DNA from: Mucilaginibacter gossypii
Lineage (GTDB): Bacteria > Bacteroidota > Bacteroidia > Sphingobacteriales > Sphingobacteriaceae
Reading direction: 5' to 3'
Assembly: GCF_900100945.1 (NCBI RefSeq)
Contig: NZ_FNCG01000015.1
Location: forward strand, 62,001-126,000
DNA: 64,000 bases
Position numbers and translations under genes: made by a program
Notes under the pieces: generated by a model
Databases searched by the model: none
What the model was told of the DNA's origin: nothing
What the model saw: the letters and a program-made list of their open reading frames with translations, nothing else
In this document: in pieces, positions 33,922-41,652 of the stretch
Position numbering within the stretch: position 1 is the first letter of the stretch
Layout: every line of letters begins with the position of its first letter

Positions 33922-34727
33922 GTTGCTAATTCGTTTTGAACGAAGGCAAGCTTCTTTTCAACCAGACCGTAAGCATCCTCGCCCAAAAATAAATTTAGCG
34001 GTGGGTTAGCTTCGTTAGTTATGCTGATCATAGCCTCGGCTGCTTTTTCAGGGTCGCCGGCTTGTTGCTTGTCCATGTCGTTTTGGTGAAAATTTACTGT
34101 ATCGCGAACGTTTTGATAGTCGGCTATCTGGTTTTGAGGTACCGCCAATGAACCGGCCGACAGGAAGTTGGTCCTGAAATACCCCGGCTGTACAATGGTA
34201 ACCTTTATGCCAAACGGTGCAACTTCGGCCGATAGGGTTTCAGAAAAACCATTAACGGCAAACTTGGTGGCGCAATAAATACCTCCCCCTGCAAACGCGC
34301 CGGTGAAACCACCTATCGACGACACATTTAAAATATGTCCGGATTTTTGAGCGCGCAGATAAGGCAACGCCTTACGGATCACATTCAACGATCCAAATAC
34401 GTTGATCTCAAAGTTATCACGGGCCTCGCGGTCGGTCAATTCTTCAATACCGCCTAATAATCCGTAACCGGCGTTGTTGACAATAACGTCAATTTTTCCG
34501 AAGGTTTTTACAGTAAGCTCAACAGCTTCCTGCACACTGTCTTCGCTGGTCAAGTTAACGGCGAGGGGTAAAAACCGCTCGTTTTGCGAGTCAACTGCTT
34601 TGGTCAAATCGCTTAAATTGCGCGATGTAGCGGCTACTTTATAGCCTTCATTCAATAGTTTTTTTACTAAGGCAAGTCCCAGTCCTTTTGAGGCACCAGT
34701 TACAAACCATACTTTGTTGTTTTCCAT
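33882..34727 (-). CDS. Short-chain dehydrogenase/reductase, copy C
   Basis: 281 residues. Classical SDR motifs: WFVTGASKGLGLALVKKLLN (TGxxxGxG cofactor loop), DVIVNNAGYGLLGGIEELTD, LNVSSIGGFTGAFAGGGIYC and YCATKFAVNGFSETLS (Tyr and Lys of the YxxxK pair, Ser just before). It is about half identical by eye to the enzyme at 35633-36466, pointing to duplication. NAD(P)-dependent oxidation or reduction of an alcohol or carbonyl is certain in kind; the substrate is unknown. It is separated by 132 nt from the preceding short-chain dehydrogenase gene and overlaps the Atu4866-like gene. Confidence 0.92.
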   Translation of the reverse strand: MENNKVWFVTGASKGLGLALVKKLLNEGYKVAATSRNLSDLTKAVDSQNERFLPLAVNLTSEDSVQEAVELTVKTFGKIDVIVNNAGYGLLGGIEELTDREARDNFEINVFGSLNVIRKALPYLRAQKSGHILNVSSIGGFTGAFAGGGIYCATKFAVNGFSETLSAEVAPFGIKVTIVQPGYFRTNFLSAGSLAVPQNQIADYQNVRDTVNFHQNDMDKQQAGDPEKAAEAMISITNEANPPLNLFLGEDAYGLVEKKLAFVQNELATWKDLTLSTAIQQ

Positions 34728-34859
34728 ATGTTGTATTTGATAGATTTTGATTTTACTTGTTACTATTTCAATGATTGTTTATGATTTTCACCTATTTTGC
34801 CTTTTGGGACTTCACCGATAGGCTATGATTCCACCGATTTATGATGAATTCAACCTGCT

Positions 34860-35591
34860 CTATCGTGTTTGTCCGAGCGGCCGTACCACCACCTCGTTAA
34901 CGGAGATATTATCCGGCTGGCTTATAGCGTAAATCACCGCGTTGGCTATAGCCTCCTCATCAAGTTTTGGCATGTTGGCAAGGTTGCCGTATAAGCCCTT
35001 AATCTTAGGGCTGGTAATATCATGTCCTAATTCGGATTTAGTTGCGCCGGGGTAAATGGTGGTTACCTTAATGTTTTGGGCAACTTCCTCGCGCAGGGTT
35101 TCCATAATAGCCTTGACCGCGAACTTGGTACCGCTGTAAACGCCAATGCCCGGCGACGTTTTTAAACCACCAACCGATGACGTGGAGAGGATATGCCCCT
35201 GGCCGCGTTCAAGCATGTGGGGCAGCACAGCATTAATCCCGTACAATACACCCTTAATATTAATGTCAATCATTTTGTCCCATTCATCAACATGACCTTC
35301 TTCAAAAAAAGAGATGGGCATGATGCCGGCATTGTTCCACATTACGTCAACTCGGCCAAATTTGGCTATGGTCTGCAGAATGAGGTTATCCAGATCAGTT
35401 CGCCTGGCAACATCGGTTACTACATAAATTGCATTTTCGCCAATTTCCTGTGCCAGGTCTTTCAACTGATCTTCTCGGCGGGCAGCTAAAACCACTTTAG
35501 CGCCAAGTTGTGCCAGTTTGCGGGCAGCAGATGCGCCGATGCCACTGCTGGCACCGGTTATTACAATCACTTTATCCTTGATACTTTCCAT
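34860..35591 (-). CDS. Short-chain dehydrogenase/reductase, copy B
   Basis: 243 residues. KVIVITGASSGIGASAARKL gives the TGASSGIG cofactor loop; VDVMWNNAGIMPISFFEEGH, GHILSTSSVGGLKTSPGIGV and YSGTKFAVKAIMETLREEV supply the NAG, Ser and YxxxK elements. It lacks the C-terminal extension of its two neighbours and is clearly a different SDR subgroup (the SsfR/YdfG-like cytoplasmic type). The protein ends VNEVVVRPLGQTR, a common ending of that group. It sits 41 nt after the larger SDR gene in one direction, so both are probably co-transcribed under the AraC-type regulator. Confidence 0.92.
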   Translation of the reverse strand: MESIKDKVIVITGASSGIGASAARKLAQLGAKVVLAARREDQLKDLAQEIGENAIYVVTDVARRTDLDNLILQTIAKFGRVDVMWNNAGIMPISFFEEGHVDEWDKMIDINIKGVLYGINAVLPHMLERGQGHILSTSSVGGLKTSPGIGVYSGTKFAVKAIMETLREEVAQNIKVTTIYPGATKSELGHDITSPKIKGLYGNLANMPKLDEEAIANAVIYAISQPDNISVNEVVVRPLGQTR

Positions 35592-35632
35592 TTGGTGTTT
35601 ATATAGGTAGATATAGGGTAAACGGAATAAAT

Positions 35633-36466
35633 TTAGAAATCAGTTGAGCAGGTTACATCCTCCCACTGCCTGATTTCATTGTGTAAAGTATCAAGCTTTG
35701 CCAAAGCACGATTGTATGCATCGCCACCTAATAAAAGGTACAATGGCGGGTTGTCTTCATAAACTGTGTTGATAATAGCAGTTGCCGCTTTTTCCGGGTC
35801 ACCGGCTTGCTTGCCGTCCATTTTGAGGTATTTGTTATGAATGGCACGCACTTCTGTATAATCATCAATTTGGTTGTCAGTAATTGAAAGCGATCCTGCA
35901 GTAAGAAAACTGGTGCGGAAAGCGCCGGGAGCGACCACGGTTACCTTAATGCCCAATTCCTTAACATCCGCAGCAAGCACTTCCGAAATACCGATCACGG
36001 CATATTTGGCCCCTGCATAAATTGCCCAGCCGGTATTAGCTGTAATACCTGCGATAGATGAAATATTGATAATATGGCCTGAGCGCTGTTTGCGCAGGTA
36101 TGGCATTGCCGCGCGGATTACGTTCAGCGTACCAAATACGTTTACATCAAATGCCATACGGGTTTCGGCATCGCTAAGTTCTTCAATAGCACCACCAATG
36201 CCATAGCCAGCATTGTTGATCACTACATCGATACGGCCAAAAGCCTCATAAGTGTGTTGCAATGCAAGCGATACACTGCTATCGTTTACCAGATCGACTT
36301 GTAGGGGTAAAAAATTATTGCTTGTTGTATTAACCGCAGCGGTTAATTCCTGTAAATTTCTGGAAGTAGCGGCAACAAGCTGTCCTGCATCCAGTAGTTG
36401 TTTTACTAAGCTGAGGCCAAAACCTTTCGAAGCCCCGGTAATAAACCATACTTTGTTGTTGTCCAT
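35633..36466 (-). CDS. Short-chain dehydrogenase/reductase, copy A
   Basis: 277 residues. WFITGASKGFGLSLVKQLLD, DVVINNAGYGIGGAIEELSD, INISSIAGITANTGWAIYAG and YAGAKYAVIGISEVLAADV show the full SDR catalytic set. The C-terminal part (KMDGKQAGDPEKAATAIINT, PPLYLLLGGDAYNRALAKLD) is shared with copy C but not with copy B. It is the first gene after the AraC regulator gene, 93 nt away, with TAACTTTG at 36500-36507 as a possible promoter -7 element. Substrate unknown. Confidence 0.92.
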   Translation of the reverse strand: MDNNKVWFITGASKGFGLSLVKQLLDAGQLVAATSRNLQELTAAVNTTSNNFLPLQVDLVNDSSVSLALQHTYEAFGRIDVVINNAGYGIGGAIEELSDAETRMAFDVNVFGTLNVIRAAMPYLRKQRSGHIINISSIAGITANTGWAIYAGAKYAVIGISEVLAADVKELGIKVTVVAPGAFRTSFLTAGSLSITDNQIDDYTEVRAIHNKYLKMDGKQAGDPEKAATAIINTVYEDNPPLYLLLGGDAYNRALAKLDTLHNEIRQWEDVTCSTDF

Positions 36467-36499
36467 AAAAATTGTTTGATTTGTTTATTTGAGATAAAA

Positions 36500-36507
36500 C
36501 AAAGTTA
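36500..36507 (-). promoter_or_regulatory. TAACTTTG -7 element before the SDR operon
   Basis: On the minus strand TAACTTTG fits TAnnTTTG, 33 nt before the SDR A start. The surrounding ATAAAACAAAGTTACA (plus strand) is identical to the sequence around the promoter of the AraC gene, and both are followed by TCAAACCAA, a candidate regulator site. Confidence 0.5.
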
Positions 36508-36559
36508 CAGCAGCAACAAAGGGGGCACATTACATTAATCAAACCAAAGGTTACAAAAT

Positions 36560-37462
36560 TCAAACATTTCGGAACGAGCTTGGCGTTTGTTGGGTTTGTT
36601 TCTTGAAAAAGTTATTAAAATGTGTCGGCTCCTCAAAGCCCAGGCAATAACCAATTTCAGAAATGTTCCAGTCTGTATGCCTTAATAATGATTTGGCTTC
36701 GCTCAGCAGCCTGTCGGCAATATGATCGGTAGTGGTTTTGCCGGTAGTTTCGCGGATTGCCCTGTTCAGATGGTTTACATGCACCGAAAGCCGTTGTGCA
36801 AAATCATTGGCCGATCGCAATACAAACCGCTGTGAAGGGGTTTCAATAGGGAACTGCCTTTCAAGCAGCTCGGTAAATACTGATGTTATGCGCGATTTGG
36901 CATCAACATGCTTATAAACATTTTCGGATGGTTCCGTTTTAAGCGCATAATAAATTACTTCCGTAACATAATTACGGAGCAGATCATATTTAAAAGCATA
37001 CTCGGTATTAATCTCAGACAGCATTTTCTGAAAAAGAGCGGTTACATAAGCGTCCTGTTCATCATTTAAGGCATAAACCGGCTTGGCATTAAGGCCAAAC
37101 ATCGGAAACTCGCTTAAGCCGGTACGGAATTTCTCCAGAAAAAACTCCTCAGTAAATATACAGAAGAAGCCTGTGCGATCATCAGACATGTGCTCAAATG
37201 TATAAGGTACCATGGCACTGAAGAACATCAACGTTGAACCCGAAAGCTTGATACTTTTATCGGCATAATGAATGATGTTATCGCCGCGCATCAGGCTGAT
37301 CTTATAAAAAGTACGGCGGCTGTAGGTTACTTGCTTTGCGTTAGGGCCAATACAATCCTCAATCCTGAATACATTAAAGTGACCGATGCTTTGCTGAAGG
37401 TTACCGGGCAGCCAGTTAACCTTTCTTTGATAAAAATCTTGAAGTGTTTCTGCTTTCGACAT
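36560..37462 (-). CDS. AraC family transcriptional regulator
   Basis: 300 residues. The N-terminal part is a cupin-like sensor (about 15-170; SIKLSGSTLMFFSAMVPYTF, TGFFCIFTEEFFLEKFRTGL). The C-terminal 100 residues hold the two helix-turn-helix units of the AraC DNA-binding domain: RLSVHVNHLNRAIRETTGKT, then DRLLSEAKSLLRHTDWNISE, IGYCLGFEEPTHFNNFFKKQ and TQQTPSSFRNV. It lies upstream of, and in line with, the SDR genes, which it presumably activates in response to an unknown ligand. Its start codon is only four bases from a TAACTTTG promoter element. Confidence 0.92.
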   Translation of the reverse strand: MSKAETLQDFYQRKVNWLPGNLQQSIGHFNVFRIEDCIGPNAKQVTYSRRTFYKISLMRGDNIIHYADKSIKLSGSTLMFFSAMVPYTFEHMSDDRTGFFCIFTEEFFLEKFRTGLSEFPMFGLNAKPVYALNDEQDAYVTALFQKMLSEINTEYAFKYDLLRNYVTEVIYYALKTEPSENVYKHVDAKSRITSVFTELLERQFPIETPSQRFVLRSANDFAQRLSVHVNHLNRAIRETTGKTTTDHIADRLLSEAKSLLRHTDWNISEIGYCLGFEEPTHFNNFFKKQTQQTPSSFRNV

Positions 37463-37466
37463 AAAA

Positions 37467-37497
37467 CAAAGTTACAAAAATCAAACCAAGGCTTCAA
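37467..37497 (-). promoter_or_regulatory. Promoter of the AraC gene, TTG-N20-TAACTTTG
   Basis: On the minus strand TTG (37497-37495), 20 nt, TAACTTTG (37474-37467), and then the ATG at 37462 after four bases. Transcription would start at or next to the start codon, giving a leaderless message. Confidence 0.7.
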
Positions 37498-37530
37498 AAC
37501 AGGGATAATTTAATATTTTGAGGCAAACAA

Positions 37531-37564
37531 AAAAACCTTTAAATCATATGATTTAAAGGTTTTT
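37531..37564. terminator. Perfect 34-bp palindromic terminator after tRNA-Asp copy 1
   Basis: 37531-37547 and 37548-37564 are exact inverse halves (AAAAACCTTTAAATCAT / ATGATTTAAAGGTTTTT), with A and T ends suiting termination on the minus strand beyond the tRNA gene. Confidence 0.75.
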
Positions 37565-37588
37565 GAACATTTTTAAAATGCTTCTTAG

Positions 37589-37662
37589 CGGAATGGACGG
37601 GACTCGAACCCGCGACCCCATGCGTGACAGGCATGTATTCTAACCAGCTGAACTACCACTCC
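37589..37662 (-). tRNA. tRNA-Asp (GTC), copy 1
   Basis: 74 nt on the minus strand. Acceptor GGAGTGG pairs with CCATTCC (one G-T), D arm GTTCAGCTGGTTAGAAT, anticodon stem CATGC/GCATG with loop CTGTCAC (anticodon GTC), T arm GCGGGTTCGAGTCCCGT, discriminator G. CCA is not encoded. It is sequence-identical to copy 2. Confidence 0.97.
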
Positions 37663-37677
37663 TCCCGTTTGGGGTTG

Positions 37678-37707
37678 CAAATATACAAACCTTTTTGATC
37701 TACACAA
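37678..37707 (-). promoter_or_regulatory. Promoter of tRNA-Asp copy 1, TTG-N19-TATATTTG
   Basis: Minus-strand TTG (37707-37705), 19 nt, TATATTTG (37685-37678); the tRNA 5' end at 37662 is 15 nt further. Confidence 0.8.
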
Positions 37708-37742
37708 ATTGTAGAACTTAAAATTAAAAAAGGTTAAAACAC

Positions 37743-37772
37743 AAAAAAGCCCTACTTTTCAGTAAGACTTTT
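37743..37772 (-). terminator. Terminator of tRNA-Asp copy 2
   Basis: On the minus strand AAAGTCTTACT pairs with AGTAGGGCTTT (including G-T pairs) around a GAAA loop, followed by TTTTTTG beyond the stem at the left edge. Confidence 0.75.
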
Positions 37773-37774
37773 GG

Positions 37775-37848
37775 CGGAATGGACGGGACTCGAACCCGCG
37801 ACCCCATGCGTGACAGGCATGTATTCTAACCAGCTGAACTACCACTCC
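37775..37848 (-). tRNA. tRNA-Asp (GTC), copy 2
   Basis: Identical 74-nt cloverleaf to copy 1 with anticodon GTC and no encoded CCA. The duplication includes about 50 bp of upstream promoter DNA. Confidence 0.97.
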
Positions 37849-37862
37849 TCCGTTTGGGTGTG

Positions 37863-37892
37863 CAAATATACAAACCATTTTATTCTACACAA
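37863..37892 (-). promoter_or_regulatory. Promoter of tRNA-Asp copy 2, TTG-N19-TATATTTG
   Basis: TTG (37892-37890), 19 nt, TATATTTG (37870-37863) on the minus strand. It differs from the copy 1 promoter only in the spacer. Confidence 0.8.
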
Positions 37893-38035
37893 ATTGTTTT
37901 TTCAAAAAAGTTCATTATTTTGAAAATTAAGCACTTTTTTGCGCGGTGCGCCTTTTTTGGTTGCTGTAAATTACTGATATTCAACATTAAATCAGGAAAT
38001 CACAAAATATAAATCCTGTAGAAATTTAATAGTAG

Positions 38036-40420
38036 TTAATTCACTTCAAAGCTAAAATATTGGCTTGCGATGTCACCTTGTAACGTAACCCCTTGTACAA
38101 TTCCTATATATTTCCCTGTTTGATCAGACGTATAAAACGACAACTGATTTTTACCAGCGGCTGAAGTATTGATATCCGGCCCCCAATAAAGCAGGTTTCT
38201 GAAATCGGGTAACCTGTTTTTTACTGACTGTTCAGTGTCATATACCGGAGAATAAAACTCACGTTGTAATTGCAGACCTTCATAATCGAGCACTACTGCC
38301 TTTGGGTCTATTTCAACACCGCCAAGATCGCCCTTATAAGTTGTAAAGCTTAAGATTCCTTCGTAAACAGATGGTCCCCAATAATACCGGTACGGAACAT
38401 CTTCCAGCTTACGAACTTTCAACGGATCAATACCCATAACCTTATCTATGTTAAAAACAGGCACGTCGTCAAGCATCACTAAGGGGTCGCCATCTAAAAA
38501 TCCATTACCATTCAATACTTTGATGTGATACCGTTTTTGCGATCTGTTAACCCAAACCTCCTTTACATACTCTCTCAATACCTCTTCCATTGTAGTAAAA
38601 CGGGTATAGTTATCCAAAAGGTAGGTTTTATAGGGGGGTGTATAAAAACCCGAACTATCAACCTGCGGCTCATAAAAGTGCTTGATCTTATTGCCTAAAT
38701 AAATATTTTGAACCTGCGTGCTCAGGCTTCGTTCTTCAATGGCACTTTGCATACCCCGGGTTAGGTTAAATTTTAATATTGGGGATTTTGCGAATTGTTC
38801 AGAAAAAGGGCTTAAAATATCAATATGATAGGTGGTATCCCGTTCTGAATTGGTTTGAACTACTATTTCGCCGGGACCATAAAGTTGTCTTGTATTAAAA
38901 ATCAACCTGCCTGTCGAATCGCTTTTTGCGGCATACAGCTGTACCCGTTTTCCCGGGACACTTAAATAAGCTACTACATCTTTGGCAATACCACCGGTTT
39001 GCGTATTGGTTATTTTACCGGCAATCAGGTGCCCGTCATACTCTGGCAAAAAACTAAATGCCGCCTGTTTATTACCAAATACATTATCCCATTGAAACCT
39101 TCGCCACCCTTGTGTTAGCATGAGGTTATCAAGGGCCGTGTCGGCTTCAGCATCGGAATTTTTGAAATAGTAGCCTGGCGATTCAATATTTCCACGTAAA
39201 TCTGACTTGAGCCACAGATAGCTGAATATTTCGCCGGCATCAATATTTTGCAATGAATCAATCTTATAAACCGACATTGACAGGTTAGCAGGTTTTACGC
39301 GCCCCGAAAAATCTTTGGCAGCGATGTCCACACTTACCTTTTTACGACGGGTATATGAAGGCTGATCAGCGGAGGCCTCGATAATGAGGTTCTGTTTGGG
39401 ACGTTTAAAATAAAGCCTTTCGCACACGGGTTGCCTGGCGCTATTGAAAATTGTTAAGTGCGACACCCCTTCGCCCAATTTAGCTTTATCAAGCGTAAAA
39501 ATGGCAGCACCGCTATTAAAGGGTGCTGCCATACCGGCTTTAACCGATTGGCCTGTATGAACAAACAGATATAATTCGCCAGCTTCAACGCCGGCTCCTT
39601 TTACTGTGATCTCCACATGTGTGCTACCTGCATCTTTTACAGCCATTACGTAACCCCGACTTTCAACGGCAGGTAACTCTTTAGTAACAGCCGGGGTATT
39701 GCCCGATTTAATAACAGCCGTATAAACATTCCCGGCTATCGGGGTGAATAAAAAGCTGCCAATACCAAATTTCAATGGCCGGAAGCGCGCTACCGTATCG
39801 TGCTTCTGATCAACAATAAAACCTCTGCATTCACTTAAGCCTGTAGCGTCTGATGCTGTAAGCTTAAAAGCAACTTTACTGCTAATACCCGCAACAAGGT
39901 TCCCTCCTTCCGGGAAAAACTGAACATCGTAGCCCGGTGACTGTGCTTTAGTTATGGCTTCGGGAGATTTTAGAGGATTAATAATGGTTATATTCTTTTC
40001 GAAATAATAATCAGGACTGAAATTTTTCATCCAGTTGGTATATGCCCTTAATTTATAATTCCCGTTACTTGCCGATACGGGGATATAAACAGAGCCGCTA
40101 CCGAGGCCGTTTTTTATTTCTATTTTAGTTTGTATTATGGCATTTTGCTTGTTGTCTAACACATCAACATATACAACTTTGCTAAGACCAAGCGGCTTAT
40201 GATAAGTGGCGTCAACGTTATATGCCTTAAACCATAAGATTTCGCCGGTCATATAGGCGCTTTTGTCAGTATGTACAAAAATCTTTTCCTGTACAGTACC
40301 CTGATAGTATTTGGTAAAGCTGTCGGAGATTTGGCTTATAGTTTGTGCCACCCCGTTCAATGACAACAGTAACATGCCGGAAATCATCGGAACCATAGCA
40401 AGTTTTTTAATTTCATTCAT
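38036..40420 (-). CDS. Secreted MG2-like / degenerate plug domain protein
   Basis: 794 residues with a signal peptide ending SLNGVAQ. EKIFVHTDKSAYMTGEILWF KAYNVDA opens an alpha-2-macroglobulin MG2-like domain, common in large Bacteroidota surface proteins. Later parts are beta-rich (LIIEASADQPSYTRRKKVSV, GHLIAGKITNTQTGGIAKDV), and the C-terminal third has a plug-like stretch (LDGDPLVMLDDVPVFNIDKV MGIDPLKVRKLEDVPYRYYW). It is the last gene of the TonB receptor operon after DUF4249, 47 nt downstream. A role in handling the transported ligand, or as a periplasmic or surface scaffold, is inferred. The ATG at 40418-40420 is preferred to a TTG six bases earlier. Confidence 0.75.
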   Translation of the reverse strand: MNEIKKLAMVPMISGMLLLSLNGVAQTISQISDSFTKYYQGTVQEKIFVHTDKSAYMTGEILWFKAYNVDATYHKPLGLSKVVYVDVLDNKQNAIIQTKIEIKNGLGSGSVYIPVSASNGNYKLRAYTNWMKNFSPDYYFEKNITIINPLKSPEAITKAQSPGYDVQFFPEGGNLVAGISSKVAFKLTASDATGLSECRGFIVDQKHDTVARFRPLKFGIGSFLFTPIAGNVYTAVIKSGNTPAVTKELPAVESRGYVMAVKDAGSTHVEITVKGAGVEAGELYLFVHTGQSVKAGMAAPFNSGAAIFTLDKAKLGEGVSHLTIFNSARQPVCERLYFKRPKQNLIIEASADQPSYTRRKKVSVDIAAKDFSGRVKPANLSMSVYKIDSLQNIDAGEIFSYLWLKSDLRGNIESPGYYFKNSDAEADTALDNLMLTQGWRRFQWDNVFGNKQAAFSFLPEYDGHLIAGKITNTQTGGIAKDVVAYLSVPGKRVQLYAAKSDSTGRLIFNTRQLYGPGEIVVQTNSERDTTYHIDILSPFSEQFAKSPILKFNLTRGMQSAIEERSLSTQVQNIYLGNKIKHFYEPQVDSSGFYTPPYKTYLLDNYTRFTTMEEVLREYVKEVWVNRSQKRYHIKVLNGNGFLDGDPLVMLDDVPVFNIDKVMGIDPLKVRKLEDVPYRYYWGPSVYEGILSFTTYKGDLGGVEIDPKAVVLDYEGLQLQREFYSPVYDTEQSVKNRLPDFRNLLYWGPDINTSAAGKNQLSFYTSDQTGKYIGIVQGVTLQGDIASQYFSFEVN

Positions 40421-40467
40421 AGCCAAACCTTATTGATTTATTTTCATGGCATCATTCATAAACTTTT

Positions 40468-41643
40468 TTATCTCTCTATCCAAAATGAGGGGGTTTGTAC
40501 TCGTCCCCTGATCCTGCAATCGGTACATTCAATTGATGAATAAGTATAACCTATTACGTTCATTTTCTCGGTTATATCAAGCACAGGTATTGAATTACCA
40601 TTAATTATGATGCCCAGTACATCATTTTGTTTGGTTTTGGGATTAAAAAAGAGTGCAGTATCAAGGGGACCGCAATCATATGGATATGTAGGCGCCCAAT
40701 CGCGAGGGAGATCGGCATTATCAATAAATACCCTTTTCGATTGAATGTTGGTTACACTTATATAGCCAATAACAGGCTCAGCCAGATCTTTAAGATTGTG
40801 GATATTCCCTGTTAACTGCGATGGCTGGGCGTCAAATATACTTCCTAACTGCTCCGTGTTTTTCTTCATGTTTTCCCAAAACTGGTAAGCTTCCTTAGTT
40901 AAGGCATATTGCTTTAGTAAAATGGAATAACGGGTTTCTATTTTCTCGGATGTTGAAGCTATGGTTGTTACCGGCTGCTGATATATTACATCTTGCGACA
41001 GCTTAGCTGATGATCCTATCACTATGGTGCTTGATTTGCTCCCCGCGAAACAATAATAGCTGCTTTCACTAACCGGCCGAAAAACAACTGCCTTAAGCAC
41101 CTGGTCAACCATGTATGCCGACTGATATCTTGAATGGAACCGCCAGGTTTCATCATAACTCCAACGATAATAACGGGTGCTATTTGCGGCATCGTGCGTA
41201 TTCACATAAATCTGCACGTTGTTGTTTTTAATATTAAATCCTATGCTGTCAATAGGTTGTGTCTTTTTAACCACAACATAATCTGATGCATATTCTTTGC
41301 TATCTCCTGTAATAATATGCAATCGATATTTTTTTGAGGCATCCAGATTAAGCGCCGGTATAACATAAGTCCCACTTCCCCGGGGCGTAAGTGAATATGC
41401 TGCTCCCCCTTCGGCTTCAACAGATACCGCGCAATTATCAACTCCGCTTGTGCTTACAGTGCCCGAAATTTTAACCGTTCTGCTTAATTTTATTATAGTT
41501 GAATCGCTGCCATTGTTTATCACCCCTTCAACAACCAAGTAATGATTAGGCGAATCCACAATTTTAGGATTATATGGCTTTTTGCAAGTACTGTAAATAC
41601 CTGCCAGCAACAATAAAATCAATATGTATCGTTTTCCTTTCAT
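40468..41643 (-). CDS. DUF4249 lipoprotein
   Basis: 391 residues with a lipoprotein signal (ILILLLLAGIYSTCKKPYNP, Cys near 19). The DUF4249 pattern is visible: HYLVVEGVINNGSDSTIIKL, SVEAEGGAAYSLTPRGSGTY, DASKKYRLHIITGDSKEYAS, and a Cys-containing C-terminal part (SSIECTDCRIRGRVQTPSFW). These proteins nearly always follow a TonB-dependent receptor, as here (9 nt after it), and are regarded as its surface lipoprotein partner, in a way analogous to SusD. Ligand unknown. Confidence 0.9.
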   Translation of the reverse strand: MKGKRYILILLLLAGIYSTCKKPYNPKIVDSPNHYLVVEGVINNGSDSTIIKLSRTVKISGTVSTSGVDNCAVSVEAEGGAAYSLTPRGSGTYVIPALNLDASKKYRLHIITGDSKEYASDYVVVKKTQPIDSIGFNIKNNNVQIYVNTHDAANSTRYYRWSYDETWRFHSRYQSAYMVDQVLKAVVFRPVSESSYYCFAGSKSSTIVIGSSAKLSQDVIYQQPVTTIASTSEKIETRYSILLKQYALTKEAYQFWENMKKNTEQLGSIFDAQPSQLTGNIHNLKDLAEPVIGYISVTNIQSKRVFIDNADLPRDWAPTYPYDCGPLDTALFFNPKTKQNDVLGIIINGNSIPVLDITEKMNVIGYTYSSIECTDCRIRGRVQTPSFWIER

Positions 41644-41652
41644 CTCTTTCTG

